From: Bettongia penicillata ogilbyi
Lineage: Eukaryota > Chordata > Mammalia > Diprotodontia > Potoroidae
DNA: 64,000 nt
Assembly: GCA_023548195.1 (NCBI GenBank)
Contig: JAJHZJ010000756.1
Coordinates: forward strand, 124,001 to 188,000
Direction: 5' to 3'
Shown here in pieces: positions 45,886 through 57,035 of the stretch; position 1 is the stretch's first letter, and the number at the start of each line of letters is the position of its first letter. The notes below the pieces were generated by a model, which was not told the origin of the DNA, did not search any database, and saw only the letters and a program-made list of their open reading frames with translations. A program made the position numbers and the translations under genes.

Positions 45886-46844
45886 TAATGAAAATAAAGA
45901 TGTGCTATTTCCCATTTAAGTTCATAGCCCTCCTGAAATCTACTTCTGAAGGCCAATGGACCAGAGATTAAGAACCTTGATCCCAAAGCACAGACAATAG
46001 AGGAGAGAACAGGGTCGATTGGTGTCTGAAGTAAAGAGAATGGAAATAATGAATATTTTTCATTTTGTTTTTACATGATACTGGCCCTGAACTGAATGGA
46101 CACTTGATCAATATGAGATACTTCTGATGAATGATGCTTGTTGGTGATGTGTATAGTAGGCATTCTTGGTCAGCTACAGTTGGATCAAGACAGATCTAGG
46201 ATTCTTTTCAGCTCTGAGATTCTGTGATGATGCTAAAAGAATAAAATATATCGAGTGAGAAAACTAGAGGAGCGCAGGACATGTTGCCCTCTCTATGGAA
46301 CCTGACCCAGCATTCAGATGAGCCTTCATAAATCTGGTTGCTGCAAACCATGAGCAGTAGAAAACTGGTCTCACAGCTGATCAGCAGAGGGCAGCAGAGA
46401 GTAGCTACAGTAGCCAGAGCCTGTATTAAGCAGGCATGAGTGAACGCCCCTCTCTGTAAGGCTGGAAGTTGGGGGTAGGGCAAGGCAACATATACAGAGG
46501 AAGGAGCAGAGATAGTTCCTGCACTCAGGGGCTAAGCAGGAGCCCACTTTCTTTGCAGCCTCTCTGGAATCTGCCTCCATTCCTTCCTGTGTCTGCCTTG
46601 GCACGTATACTTGTGCAAGCTAGTGGGATTCAGGAAGCTGGGCTGGGGAGGGGCTTGAAGAATGTGTCAAATGCAGTACACTCTTTGTATCTTTGGCACA
46701 CGACGTATCAGTCAGTCTGGGATCTCTTCTCTCTTCTGCTTGGCCTTCCCCATCATTTGGAAGGATCCTTAAAGAATTACATAAAATAATGCAATAAGGA
46801 ACAGCTGGTGTATACTGGCTGGAGATCTGGCCCCGGAGTTGTGA
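45886..46844. other. Unique sequence with a CTCF-like motif
   Basis: About 1 kb of non-repetitive DNA. Overlapping ORFs of 77-106 codons on both strands have no family features. The CTCF-like site at 46,380 is listed separately. Confidence 0.45.
46380..46394 (+). promoter_or_regulatory. CTCF-like motif
   Basis: TCAGCAGAGGGCAG differs from the CTCF core consensus only at its first base. Confidence 0.45.
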
Positions 46845-47128
46845 AGACCTCTGAACTGAAAGGCAACTTTGGGATGATTGAGGCCACCTCTCTCATTTCA
46901 CAGATGAAGGAGCAAAGGCCTAGAGGGGTTTGGACTCAGATGACCCAACTCAGTGTGATACAACTGACCCTGGATGGAGAGGACTTATATTCAAATTTCA
47001 TCAGTTTTATACTTTGTAAGATCATGGACAAGACACTAAACTTTCTTGAACCTCAGTTTTCTCATCTGTAACATGAGGTTACTAGGTGATTCCTGAGGAC
47101 CTTTCCAACTCTGAATCTATAATCCTAA
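46845..47128. mobile_element. MIR-type SINE fragments, both orientations
   Basis: 46,845-46,925 reverse ('ctcatttcacagatgaagga') and 46,955-47,128 forward ('tcagttttctcatctgtaac'). Confidence 0.6.
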
Positions 47129-47136
47129 AATAAATG

Positions 47137-47366
47137 CTGTTGTTGGTCATTTCAGTCACATCTGACTCTGTGACCCCATTTGGGGTTTTCTTGGCAAAGC
47201 TACCAGATTGACTTACCATTTTTCTCTCTAGCTCATTTGGCAAATGAGGAAACTGAGGCAAATGAGGTTAAGTGACTTACCCAGGGACAAAAAATTAGTA
47301 AGGATCTGAGACCAGATTTAATCTTACCTAACTAGCACTCCATCCACTGCTCCACCTAGCTGCCAA
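47137..47366 (-). mobile_element. Marsupial tRNA-derived SINE (long type)
   Basis: Complete reverse copy from 'gctgttgttggtcatttcag' to the head 'ctgctccacctagctgcc'. Confidence 0.92.
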
Positions 47367-47511
47367 TCCAAGATCTATGCCCTGAGTTCAAAAAAAGTTC
47401 TTCTACTTACTGTGGGGGAAAGAGAAGTGAGTAACTGCTGTTCACTTTTAAAATTGGAACCATTTGATCTCTCACCCAGTTCATCTTCTAGAGAACTCAT
47501 TCTGTTAGAGC

Positions 47512-47842
47512 CATGGTGTCAAACCCAAGTAGAAATGGATCCCTGCACATCAGGAAGTCACAAATTAACATTATCTATGTCATATTGTAGTTTGATTTGT
47601 TTAACGTTTTCCAGTTACATTTTAATCTGGTTCTGGACGCACACTGGAGTTTCATAGTTGCTTGTGTCTCTAGCTACCTCTGAGCCTCTCTACTTTAGCT
47701 TCCTTTTATAGAATGTCTTCTTCCATAAAAATGGAATTCTTTTTAAGAGTAGAGACTATGTGGCTTGTTTGCATTTATTTCCCTAGTTTTTACTTAATAT
47801 AATTCCTAGCATGTAGTAAACACTTAATAAATGATCTATCTA
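47512..47842 (+). mobile_element. hAT-type MITE (family A) followed by L2 3' end
   Basis: 47,512-47,690: 'catggtgtcaaacccaagta' and 'cacaaattaacattatctat' as in 33,436-33,645. 47,695-47,842: L2 end with 'gtagtaaacacttaataaat'. Confidence 0.7.
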
Positions 47843-47846
47843 CTAA

Positions 47847-48092
47847 CACAACCAGGTAGAGCAGTGGATAAAGTGCTGGGTCAGGAGTCAGGAAGACCTG
47901 AGTTCAAATCCAGCCTCAGACACTTAACTAGCTCTGTGATCCTATGATCACTTAACCCTGTTTGCCTTAGTATCTTCATCTGTAAAATGAGCTGGAGAAG
48001 GAAAAGGCAAGTCATTCAAGTATCTTGGCCAAGACTATCCCAAATGAGGTCTGTCATGAAGTCAGATACAACTAAATGATCAATAACAGTAA
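47847..48092 (+). mobile_element. Marsupial tRNA-derived SINE (long type)
   Basis: 'aggtagagcagtggataaag', 'gacctgagttcaaatccagc', 'aaaatgagctggagaaggaa'. Confidence 0.92.
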
Positions 48093-48271
48093 GTATGGCT
48101 ACAGGAAATGGGGCGCATTCCCAGCATCTGAAAATTACTAAATAAGAAAAGTAGGCAGTTCTGAAGAAATGGGAGCTTTATCTTTTCAGGAAATCCACTT
48201 TCTCTCCTAAGCTGAGAAGACTCTCCTCCCCACTCACCTTCTTCACTTCATTTACATAATTCAACTCAATT

Positions 48272-48462
48272 CAATTTTTGTAGTGGAAGGAGAACTGTAT
48301 TGGACAAATGGTAAGAGGTCCTGAGCGGTCGCCTCCTGTTTCTGTTGCTGACTGCCCTTCAACATGCAGAAAGCCATTTAAGCTCTCTGAGCTGCTGCTT
48401 CCTCATTTGTAAAATGAGATTGAACTAGATGATCTCCAAGGTCTTCATATTCCATGAGCTTG
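48272..48462 (+). mobile_element. MIR-type SINE
   Basis: Plus orientation; 'cttcctcatttgtaaaatga' and 'gatgatctccaaggtcttca'. Confidence 0.65.
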
Positions 48463-48814
48463 GGCAAGGCTTTTCCCTTTCTGGGAAGGCTAGGACCTAT
48501 AAAATGCTGTGGGGATTGGACTAGATAATCTCGAAGGTCCCATTCAGCTCCAAACCTTTAGAATCAAACAGTCATCTAGTTTCATTGTGCCTGAAAAGGA
48601 AGCCTCCAAAACATATCTGACAAAAAGTCATTCATCCTTTGCATGCATCCTTTTCCACTACTTCTCAAGGGAAGCCCAGCCTACCATTGGATAGTTTGAA
48701 TTGATAGGAAGTTTTTCCTTAAATCAAACCTGTCTGCCTTTCTTTTTTCTATACATCACTCCTGGTTTTGCCCTTTAAGGACAAGTGAAGCTGATCTAAT
48801 CTCTCTTCCATATA
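48463..48814. other. Unique sequence
   Basis: Possible second MIR scrap at 48,500-48,600; otherwise nothing recognised. Confidence 0.35.
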
Positions 48815-51180
48815 GCAGCCATTCAGACTGTATTAAATGCTTACTGAGAGTCAAGTACTGTACTAAACACTGGAGTTACAAATAGGAAAAGCAAGACAGT
48901 TCTACTCTGGGTGAGCTCTCACTCTAAGTCAAGGAGACAATACAGAAAGGAGAGTTCAGTTTCAGGGTAGATGGGAAGGCGCAAGTGGATGACAAGACTT
49001 GAGGGTCTTTACAGTGAAGGTTAAATGGCACTACCCAGAGGTTTAGAGGATATTATGACACCCTCTAGATAGTAAGGGTTGGAAGACCTTAGGACATAGA
49101 ATTTGGGAAGGTTCAGTGGTCTTCCATCTTACTAGAAGGACTATAGCTGGTGACTACGAGTTCATCCAACTTCTATGAATATTCGTGTTTACTCTGTAGG
49201 CTGGGAAAGCTGGAGAGGCCTGGACCACCAGCACTGAGAAATGAGGAAATTGCCTGAGTGAATTTGGGATTCTGGGCTCTATCCTGTAGGAGAGACAAAA
49301 GGAGGATTGGAAGGGAGGGGGAGAAAAGGATTATTGATGTGAAGGTTGGGAGCTTCCCAAGGGTCCTCAAATATATGGTCTGGAGTGTCTTATTCATGGC
49401 AGAGCCAGAAGGCCAGTGTCACTGATTTGAAAAAATACATGACAGGGAGTAAGGTGTATATCAGATTGGAAAGAGAAGAGGGCACTAGCTTATGGAGGGC
49501 TTTAAACACCAAACAAAGGGCTTTGTATTTGATCTTGGAGGTGATAGAGACCTTTGAAGTTTATTGAAATATGGGTGAAAGGTTAAACCTGTACTTTAAA
49601 AAAATCACTGCGGTGGCTGAATGAATGATGGATTGAGGCAGAGAGACCCAACAGCAGGTATATAGTCCAGATGTGAGATAACGTGGGCCTGTACCTGAGT
49701 GATGACAATGTCAGAGGAGAGAAGGGAACATATTCAAGAGATGTTGCAAAGATGAAATCTATATGCCTTGGCAACAGATTGAATAATGGAGGGTGAGTGA
49801 AGGTGAGGAGTCAAGGATATGAGGAGCCACCTCATAGGCTATGAGCCTGAGGGACTGGGGAGATGGTGTTGCCTTCTACAGTAAGAGGAAGATAGAATGG
49901 GTGGAGGATTTAGGAAGAAAGATAATGAGTTCTGTTTGGGACAAATTGAAATTATGATGTCTATCAGACGTCTAGTTCAAGATGTCTGAAAGGCAATTGA
50001 TACAAGATTGGAGATTGGCAGAAAGGTTAGAGCAAGATAGGTAGATCTGAGAATCATCAGTACAGATATAGTAATTAAATCCACAGGAGCATGAGATCTA
50101 TCAAGTTAAGCGGTATAGAGGGACAAGAGAAAAGTGCCCTGGACAGAAACCTTGGAGACACCTATAGTTAGAAAGCATGACCAGAATGAAGATCTGGTAA
50201 AAGAGATTGAAGAGTGATCCAATAAGTAGGAGGAGAAGTAGGAAAGAGTGATATTCCAACAACCTGGGAAGAAAAAAATATCAAGGAGAAAAGAGTGATC
50301 AACAATGCCAAAGACTTCAAATAGGTCAAGGAGAATGAGGATTGAGAAAAGGTCATTGAATTTGGCAATTAAAAAACCACTGGTAACTTTGGAGAGAGCA
50401 ATTTAGGTGGAATGATGAAGTCAGAACTCAGAATGTAAGGAGTTAAGAAGAGAGTGAGAGGAGAGAAAATGGAGACCCCCATTGCACATTCCTTCTCAAG
50501 AAATTTATCTGCAAAGGACAGAAGAAATACAGGACAAAAGTTAGAGGAGATCAAAGGATCAAGTGAAATTTTTTTAAGACAAGGGAAAGATGGACATGCT
50601 CGGAGGGAGTAGAGAAGGAACCAGTAGACAAGAAGAAGTTGAAGATAAGTGATGAGTAGGGATAACAGATAGGGCAATCTGTTGGAGGAGATGGGATTAA
50701 ATGGGATCATGTGTAAGTAGATGGGTTAGCCTTAGTAAAGACTAAAACCATCTGTTCATGTGAGAAAAGAGTGAAAGAAGTGATAGGGGCAGAAAATATA
50801 TGAGTGATATAAATAAGGAAGAAAAGAAAATTAGGAAGTTCATGGCAAATGGCTTCACATTTTTCGATAAAATTTGAGGCAAAGTTCCCAGCTGAGATGG
50901 TTAGAGGGAGAAGAGCTATAGAAAATTTGAGGAGGGATGAAAAAAGTTTGGAGAAGTTATTGTAAAGAGCAGGACAGTGATAAGGAATGTATAATAGGAT
51001 TGCCTAGCAGCATTGAGAGCCCAGGTGAGGTTGTATAACATAAAGTAGTAGTGGATACAATCAGAATTATTGTATTATTTTCTCCACCTTCATTCAGAGT
51101 TTGTGTATAGGAACAAAGCAAAGGTGAAGATAGTGGGAGTGATCCAAGGCTGAGGATTGGTAGGCTGATGGGTGAGCTAA
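48815..51180 (-). mobile_element. Long L2 LINE copy with reverse-transcriptase remnant
   Basis: The longest LINE copy in the window, about 2.3 kb, reading right to left. The RT start block is around 50,530-50,570 (peptide LISSNFCPVFLLSFADKFLE, the SNYRPISLL-type motif). A SILILLDL-like block lies around 50,310-50,350. The 3' UTR runs down to the L2 end at about 48,830 ('gtactgtactaaacactgga'). Several frameshifts and stops make it inactive; 66-113-codon ORFs are its debris. Confidence 0.85.
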
Positions 51181-51189
51181 CCAAGATAT

Positions 51190-51297
51190 ATTTGTTTTAC
51201 AATTAGAATGTAAGCTCCTTGAGAGCAGGAACAATCTTTCTTTTTGCTTGTATTTGCATTTGCAATGCTTGACACTAGTAAGCACTTAATAAATGTT
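51190..51297 (+). mobile_element. L2 LINE 3' end
   Basis: 'gtaagctccttgagagcagg' to 'agcacttaataaatgttttc', directly abutting the TTTC array. Confidence 0.85.
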
Positions 51298-51305
51298 TTC
51301 TTTTT

Positions 51306-51379
<74 letters not shown>

Positions 51380-51457
51380 TTCCTTTCTTCCTTCCTTTCT
51401 TTCTTTCTTCCTTCCTTTCTTTCCTTCTTCCTTCCTTTCTTCCTCCCTTCCTTTCTT
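51298..51457. repeat. (TTTC)n microsatellite with TTCC variants
   Basis: A perfect CTTT array from about 51,305 to 51,375 degenerates to the right into CTTC/CCTT variants. ORFs over it are Phe/Leu/Ser or Lys/Glu/Arg repeats. Confidence 0.97.
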
Positions 51458-51494
51458 GTTATGGAAGGCATTAAAAGTTGAGCAAGAGTTTATA

Positions 51495-51547
51495 TAGGTG
51501 TCCCAAAAGTCAGTTAAAGATACTCAAAGACTTTTGGGAACCCTGTA
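51495..51547. mobile_element. Minimal mariner-like hairpin (53 bp)
   Basis: 'taggtgtcccaaaagtc' and, inverted, 'gacttttgggaaccctgta' flank only about 17 bases. The ends match the mariner terminal-repeat pattern and both outer edges carry TA, the mariner target. Confidence 0.7.
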
Positions 51548-52079
51548 TCTGAAACTAGAGACAATAGTAGAGTAGTATACTCTACTAAGCAAATACAATA
51601 TACTCCAGAGACAGTAGTATACTAAGTAAAATACACTCCAGTTCACCTTTCCTCACCCTACCCTACTCCCTACTATCCAGAGTTCTCCATGCACTCCCAT
51701 CTTGATTCAATGGTCCTTACCAATCTTCTGTCTTGATTGCCATGCCTGGTATGCCTACGTCAAGGACAGTTTTGTGCCTGGGATTATCATCAATTGGGAC
51801 CATTATCCAAAGTTGCTGTGCTAAGCCTTGTATAGTGAGACATCCTGGATTAGTTTCTGCTGCCCTCTACATGCTTGTTTTCTAAAACTGATCTGATAGG
51901 ATCAGCTTTAGTGAAGGGCTGGTGGAGGGAGGTTGGGCAATAAGCCATGTCATGGATATTTGTGTTCTGGGAGCAGTCAAACTAAGCCAGGGTATGGTGC
52001 TTTCACCATAAGTATAAAAGGGACAGCTGGAAGGGATCACTCAGCCCCAACTGAAAAATTTTCCCAGCTGGGACTTTCT
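51548..52079 (+). promoter_or_regulatory. Unique segment with a TATA/initiator core promoter arrangement, possible solo LTR
   Basis: TATAAAAG at 52,013-52,020 is followed by TCACTC with its A at 52,039, i.e. TATA at about -26. A 9-base perfect hairpin (TTTCTGACA, loop GTCAT, TGTCAGAAA) lies at 52,075-52,097. A CTCF-like core is on the minus strand at 51,859-51,873. No LTR ends could be assigned. Confidence 0.35.
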
Positions 52080-52087
52080 GACAGTCA

Positions 52088-52175
52088 TTGTCAGAAAAAC
52101 TACCTCTGATGAGTCATTCTTCTGGAGAAAACCAGCTGCTGTGTACAGCCCTAGCCCCAGTTTCAGCGGAACATG
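52088..52175 (+). repeat. Unclassified ~90-bp repeat, copy 1
   Basis: 'gatgagtcattcttctggag', 'aaaaccagctgctgtgtaca', 'gccccagtttcagcggaaca' correspond step by step to 52,980-53,070. Lies just downstream of the TATA/hairpin segment. Confidence 0.75.
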
Positions 52176-52447
52176 TTACAGAGTATCAGAGAACAACTGG
52201 GAGTGTAATTATTTTGGTTTTCTCAGTTTTGAATACATCTGGCAGAATTTTCTTTTTGTCTAGTACCATTCTACCTATTTCACAGAAAAGAAAAAACTGA
52301 GACTTAAAGATGGTAAGTGATTCAGTTACTTGGCAATTAAATTGACTAACTCTCCCCTCTGAAAGGGGAAAAAAAAAACCCGCTCAGCTCTTTCCCTTTA
52401 GTTCCATCACTTAAAGTTACTTGCTTCTATGCTGTCTGCCCCCACAA
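52176..52447. other. Short unique stretch
   Basis: Possible MIR scrap at 52,270-52,345 ('tatttcacagaaaagaaaaa'); an A run at 52,370-52,378. Confidence 0.4.
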
Positions 52448-53110
52448 TCAAACAACCAATCAACAAGCATTCATTACGTGCCTACATTCATTAATGTCCC
52501 AAATACTGGGAATTCAAAACCAAAAGAAACAGTCCCTGCTTTCAAAGAGCTTCTATTCTAATGGAAGAGACATTAACATATAGAGGTACTAAGAAGATAC
52601 ATATAAAATAGATTTCAGGTAACTTTGGATGATAAAGCACCCGCAGTGGGGTAGGGGAATGGGGAGGGAACACAGAGAGGGTTCCTAAAGAAGGTGACAT
52701 TTGCGCTGATTCTAAGAGGCAGCTCTGGGACCCAAAGGGTAGACACTGGGCCTGGAGTCAGAAATTCCTGAGTTCAAATCCATACTCAGACATTTACTAG
52801 CTGAGAGACCAAGTCATTTAACCTCTGTTTGCCTCAGTTTCTTCAACTGTAAAGTGAGGATTATAAAAGCATCCACCTCCCAGGTTTATTGTGAATATAT
52901 TGAGATAAATGCTGTTGTTATTACGCCAGGGATTATAAGAAATGGGAGTGAGGAGGGAGAGCATTCTAGGCATGGGAAATTATCTCTGGTGAGTCATTCC
53001 AGAGGAGAAAACCAACTGCTGTGCTTGGCACCAGCCCCAGCCCCAGTTTCAGAGGAATATATTACAGGGCTTCTGAGGGAGACAGGGCAAAGGAAAGGAG
53101 ATGAGAGTGG
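52448..53110 (-). mobile_element. L2 LINE 3' region split by a MIR and by the 90-bp repeat
   Basis: L2 reverse at 52,448-52,730 ('ggaattcaaaaccaaaagaa', 'agtccctgctttcaaagagc'). A MIR in plus orientation is at 52,735-52,920 and L2 resumes at 52,925-52,978 ('gcattctaggcatggg'). The unclassified repeat follows, then L2 again from about 53,075 ('gacagggcaaaggaaagg'). Confidence 0.7.
52980..53072 (+). repeat. Unclassified ~90-bp repeat, copy 2, inside L2
   Basis: 'ggtgagtcattccagaggag', 'aaaaccaactgctgtgcttg', 'gccccagtttcagaggaata'. Interrupts L2 at an internal position, so it was inserted. Confidence 0.75.
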
Positions 53111-53164
53111 GAACATGGAATGTGACTGAGAATGAGATTATCTAGTGCAAAATCTTTTCTTCAC

Positions 53165-53325
53165 GGTGATTGGCCTGGGAATCAGGAGATTTACATTTCA
53201 GTCCTGGTACTGCCACTAACTGTTTCACCCAAGACAAATCACCTAACAGCTCTGTGCCCCACTTCTCTCTTCTGTATAATTAGAAGAGACTAGACGTTCC
53301 GAAGCTCCTTCCAGCCAGCCCTGGA
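53165..53325 (+). mobile_element. MIR-type SINE
   Basis: Plus orientation; 'cctgggaatcaggagattta' and 'agacaaatcacctaacagct'. Confidence 0.7.
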
Positions 53326-53974
53326 ATGGTTTCTCAATTGGATAAGGTTGGAGGGGGAGTATTCTTAATGTTGATTCCACAACTTCACAGATCCATGTGG
53401 ATGGGAAAGGGAACAAGCACTTAAATGGCACCTACTATAGCTCCAAGCATACTCAACTAAATTCAGGGCTCTGTTTTGCCTTATCATCTGATTGGGATAT
53501 GAAAGACAGAGCTGCTAAGTGGACTTTCAATCCCTTTTCCCTCTGAGCCACCACCAGGGTAAGATGAAACAGGGTGATTATACCTAGACCCTACTCTCCT
53601 GCAGGACTTAACAGCTGGTCTGTGACTCAGGGAAGCATTCAACAGGAGAAGAGGTGGAGGCTCTCACAGCTGATGCTAAAGGAGACCTGAATCTAAGGGG
53701 AACAACCAACCCACTAATCTTGCGCCCACCATCATCAAAGTGAAGGGATGGGACCATTCCTCTCCCATTTCAACAATGCTCCCCTGTCCCCACCCTCCCC
53801 ATCCTCAACAGTATCTAGGGAAAGTTCATAGAGACATTTTTGGGTTCTATTGCATCTTTCTCTGCCTTTTATGACTTTACCAGGGTTTTACAGACTTTCC
53901 AGGTTCTCTTATTCCTTTTCCCTGTTCCTAACTCATATGACTACCTCCTGATCCTTCCATCATCAGTCAAGTAA
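53326..53974. other. Unique sequence, no feature recognised
   Basis: Nothing recognised. Confidence 0.45.
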
Positions 53975-54172
53975 CTTATACAGTAGATAGAATGCTTGGC
54001 TTGGAGACAGGGAGATCTGATCCTATCTTTCTGTTACTACCTTGAGAAATGTGTGAATTGGAAAACTTACTTAACCTCTCTTGGCTTCAGTTTCCTCTTC
54101 TGTAAAATGGGGTTAGAGGGATTGGACTGGATGACCTGATATCCCTTCCAGCTCTAGAGCTGTGATCTTATA
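53975..54172 (+). mobile_element. MIR/tRNA-type SINE
   Basis: 'tacagtagatagaatgcttg', 'cagtttcctcttctgtaaaa' and 'gatgacctgatatcccttcc'. Confidence 0.75.
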
Positions 54173-54599
54173 AACAATAGACTAGGCAATTTAGATTTTC
54201 ACGACTTATGACATACACGATGGGAAAGTCTAGAAAAGAGTAGCAGCTCTGAAAACAAGATCTTGAATGCAAAAACACTGAAATAAAACAAAATTTGGCA
54301 GAAGAAAAGCAAAAGTAAATTATTTTTAAAAATGTACAAGTCAAAGCAGCTGATCTTGGACACAGGATATGAAAAGATAGCTTAAGAATCATATATCTCC
54401 ACGAACATGACAAATGTAAAAATTTTAATAACATGCAAACAGGAAATAATGTAAGAAAAACTTTCTCAAAGTTTTGAATGCAGACAACAAAGTCCCGATT
54501 GACTGAATCTATAAATCATCACCAGAAAAAAAAACCTCTTGCTTGCAATTCCAAGACCTGTAGAAGTATTGCTTCCCCCACCCCAACCGTGTATCTCTA
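54173..54599. other. Unique AT-rich sequence
   Basis: Nothing recognised. An 88-codon minus-strand ORF is Phe/Ser-rich and has no family features. Confidence 0.4.
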
Positions 54600-55920
54600 C
54601 TTTGAATATCTTTTTATGTGTGTGTGTATTTCACCATTAGACTATAAACTCCTTGAGAACAGGAACTTTTTACTTTTATCTTTATCCTTAGTGCCTATTG
54701 AAGTACTTGACACATAGTGATAAATAATTGTTTGTTGATGAGTTAAGTTTTAGAAATTCCTTTTCACTCAAATTTGAAATCAACCTCTGATTTATCTGTG
54801 ATTCATCTCTTTCCTATGCTTTTTATAGCCATTCAGAAAGTTCTATCAATTCTACCTTCATCACGTCTCTGATATCCATTCCTTTTCCACTGTTGCCACT
54901 CTAGTTCAGGCCCTAATTACTTCTGCCCTGGACTACTATAGCAGTATCATCCTTTGTTTCTCTTTTCTTCCAACTCATCTTTCACCCCTGTTGCTGGCTC
55001 TGAGCGTACCATCTCCTTGCTCAGAAATGTTACCTATAGAATAAAATCTTAGATCTTCAACCTTATATCCAAGGCCCCCTCCACTTTTAAATCCCAACTA
55101 GAGTATAACAAATAATGCCTTACTTGTCTCTGGCACACAAAGCTGAGTGGCACAGAAAAAATATATATAGCATTTATCTACTAATCTAAACATACCATAT
55201 CATTAGAGTGGGGATGGTGCTATAATTTCATATTTTTACCTGAAGGGGGTGGCAAATTAGCCAGTTAAGACACTGGTCCTAACATATCTTTCCAGTCTTA
55301 CCTTTAATTGAAAAAGCAACGAGATACCCCAGAAAGAGTGTTGAACTAGGAATTGCAGGATCTGCTCTCAAAACCCAGACCTGCCATTTCTGATTATGTG
55401 ACCTAGAACAAGTCACTTAAATTGTCCAGGCTTCAGTTTCCTCACTTATAAAAATGAAGAGGTTGGACTAGATACCCTCTGAAGTCCCTTACAGTTCTTA
55501 AAGTATGATCCTATAATTAATCACTGCCCTCATGATCCCTATGTCAAGTGGAGTCATTTGCTGTTCCTCAAACATCATGCATTTTCCTAGAATAAATGTT
55601 GATTGCTTCATTTTCTCTCCAACTTTACGACTATTCGTTCTTCAAGATCTACCTCTTTCATGAAGTTTTTCTTGATTCCCCAAGTTAGAAGTGATCTTCT
55701 CCTCCCTAGAAGTTTCAGAATACTTTACATATACCTCTTTTTTTCAGCACTAAGCACATTCCATCTTATATTTATTTGAGTCCCTTTCATATTTCCCCTA
55801 CTAGGCTATAAGCTCTTTGAGGGCACAGACCATGCCATGTATAATTATATACTCTTACTGCCTAGACATACCTTCCACATAAGGAAATGATCAGGAAGTT
55901 CTTGATGAACTGAATTTGAT
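54600..55920 (+). mobile_element. L2 LINE 3' fragments with a nested MIR
   Basis: 54,600-54,740 is one L2 3' end ('aaactccttgagaacaggaa'). 54,785-55,125 and 55,525-55,920 are a second, longer L2 3' UTR ('gctataagctctttgagggc') split by other sequence, including a plus-orientation MIR at 55,315-55,520 ('acaagtcacttaaattgtcc'). Confidence 0.75.
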
Positions 55921-55924
55921 GAAT

Positions 55925-56265
55925 GAATCAACAAGCATTTGTTAAATACATACTATGGACGAAGCCCCATGCTAAGTGATAAGGATACAAAGAGAAACAA
56001 TTTAGTTATGCAACAATAACTAATAAAAAGGCTTCAAGGCTTGCAAAGTGCTTTACAAATAGTATCTCATTTTATTCCTACAAAATTCCTGGAAGGTGGA
56101 AACTTTCTGTATTCCCATGTCACAAGTGAGGAAACTGAGGCAAACAGACATCAGGTGACTTACCAAGGGTCACACAATTAATAAGTGTCTGAGGTTGGAT
56201 TTGAACTCAGGTCTACCTAACTCCAGGTCCAGCGCTCTGCATGTTATGATACATACCACTTAACA
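55925..56265 (-). mobile_element. L2 3' end followed by MIR/THER SINE
   Basis: 55,925-56,010 is reverse L2 ('aacaagcatttgttaaatac'). 56,015-56,265 is reverse MIR ('cttgcaaagtgctttacaaa' through 'ggtccagcgctctgcatg'). Confidence 0.8.
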
Positions 56266-56354
56266 CCTTGTACATCTATAAGTATATACACAATATATAC
56301 ACATTAAATCCAAGATAGGGTTTTGTTTTGTGCCTGAAGGTAATCAGATAAGAC

Positions 56355-56356
56355 TA

Positions 56357-56411
<55 letters not shown>
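56355..56411. repeat. (TATC)n microsatellite
   Basis: About 14 uninterrupted tetranucleotide units. Confidence 0.97.
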
Positions 56412-56739
56412 GTAAAGTTTCTTGAGTCTTGAAGAAAATTAAGGGTTCCAAGAAGGAGGTGAGAATTTAGTCTCTCCAAGACATTATAGATAACCGATGC
56501 AAAGGAACATGGGAGATATAGTGGTGTGTATCAGGAAACTTTGGATGGATACTAGTAATTTGATTTCTCTTGGATAAAAATGGAAGACAGTGGGTGAAGA
56601 TGCCACACAATATGATCTGAACTCAGAACTAGGAGGAGGTTTCCAGCTCTGCATTCTTCAGATCAAGTAAAAGTCTCAGGTACCACTTTCTTTTCCAAGA
56701 TGGTTACAGTTTGTTAGAGGAGTGTTATATCAGATTACA
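56412..56739. other. Unique sequence
   Basis: Nothing recognised. Confidence 0.4.
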
Positions 56740-57035
56740 TACCAATTACATGGCATTGGGCAAGTCACTTTCCCTCTTTAGGTCTCAGGTTGCTTCTCTA
56801 TAAAATGGGGGTAGATTGGACTGAATCAGGGATTCTTAACTCTGTGAATTTTCTTTTTTTTTTTTTTAAATTTGCTATTTCAATATGATTGGTTTCCTTT
56901 ATAATCCTTGTATTTTATTTTATGCATTTAAAAATAGATATTTTTTTCTGAGAAGGGATTCATAGACTGCACCAGACCCTGTCAAAGGGAACCAAGACAC
57001 AAGAATTATTGAGAACCAAATCCTGTAGTTGCTAT
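56740..57035 (+). mobile_element. MIR fragment followed by hAT-type MITE (family B)
   Basis: 56,740-56,827: 'ggcattgggcaagtcacttt'. 56,828-57,035: 'cagggattcttaactctgtg', 'aatatgattggtttccttta', 'ctgagaagggattcatagac' and an inverted end at 'attattgagaaccaaatcct'. Confidence 0.8.

Noticed and set aside
46208..46789. Overlapping ORFs of 77-106 codons on both strands
   Set aside because: Mutually overlapping, with no domain features; expected by chance.
50369..50710. 113-codon minus-strand ORF as a gene
   Set aside because: Part of the L2 reverse-transcriptase remnant.
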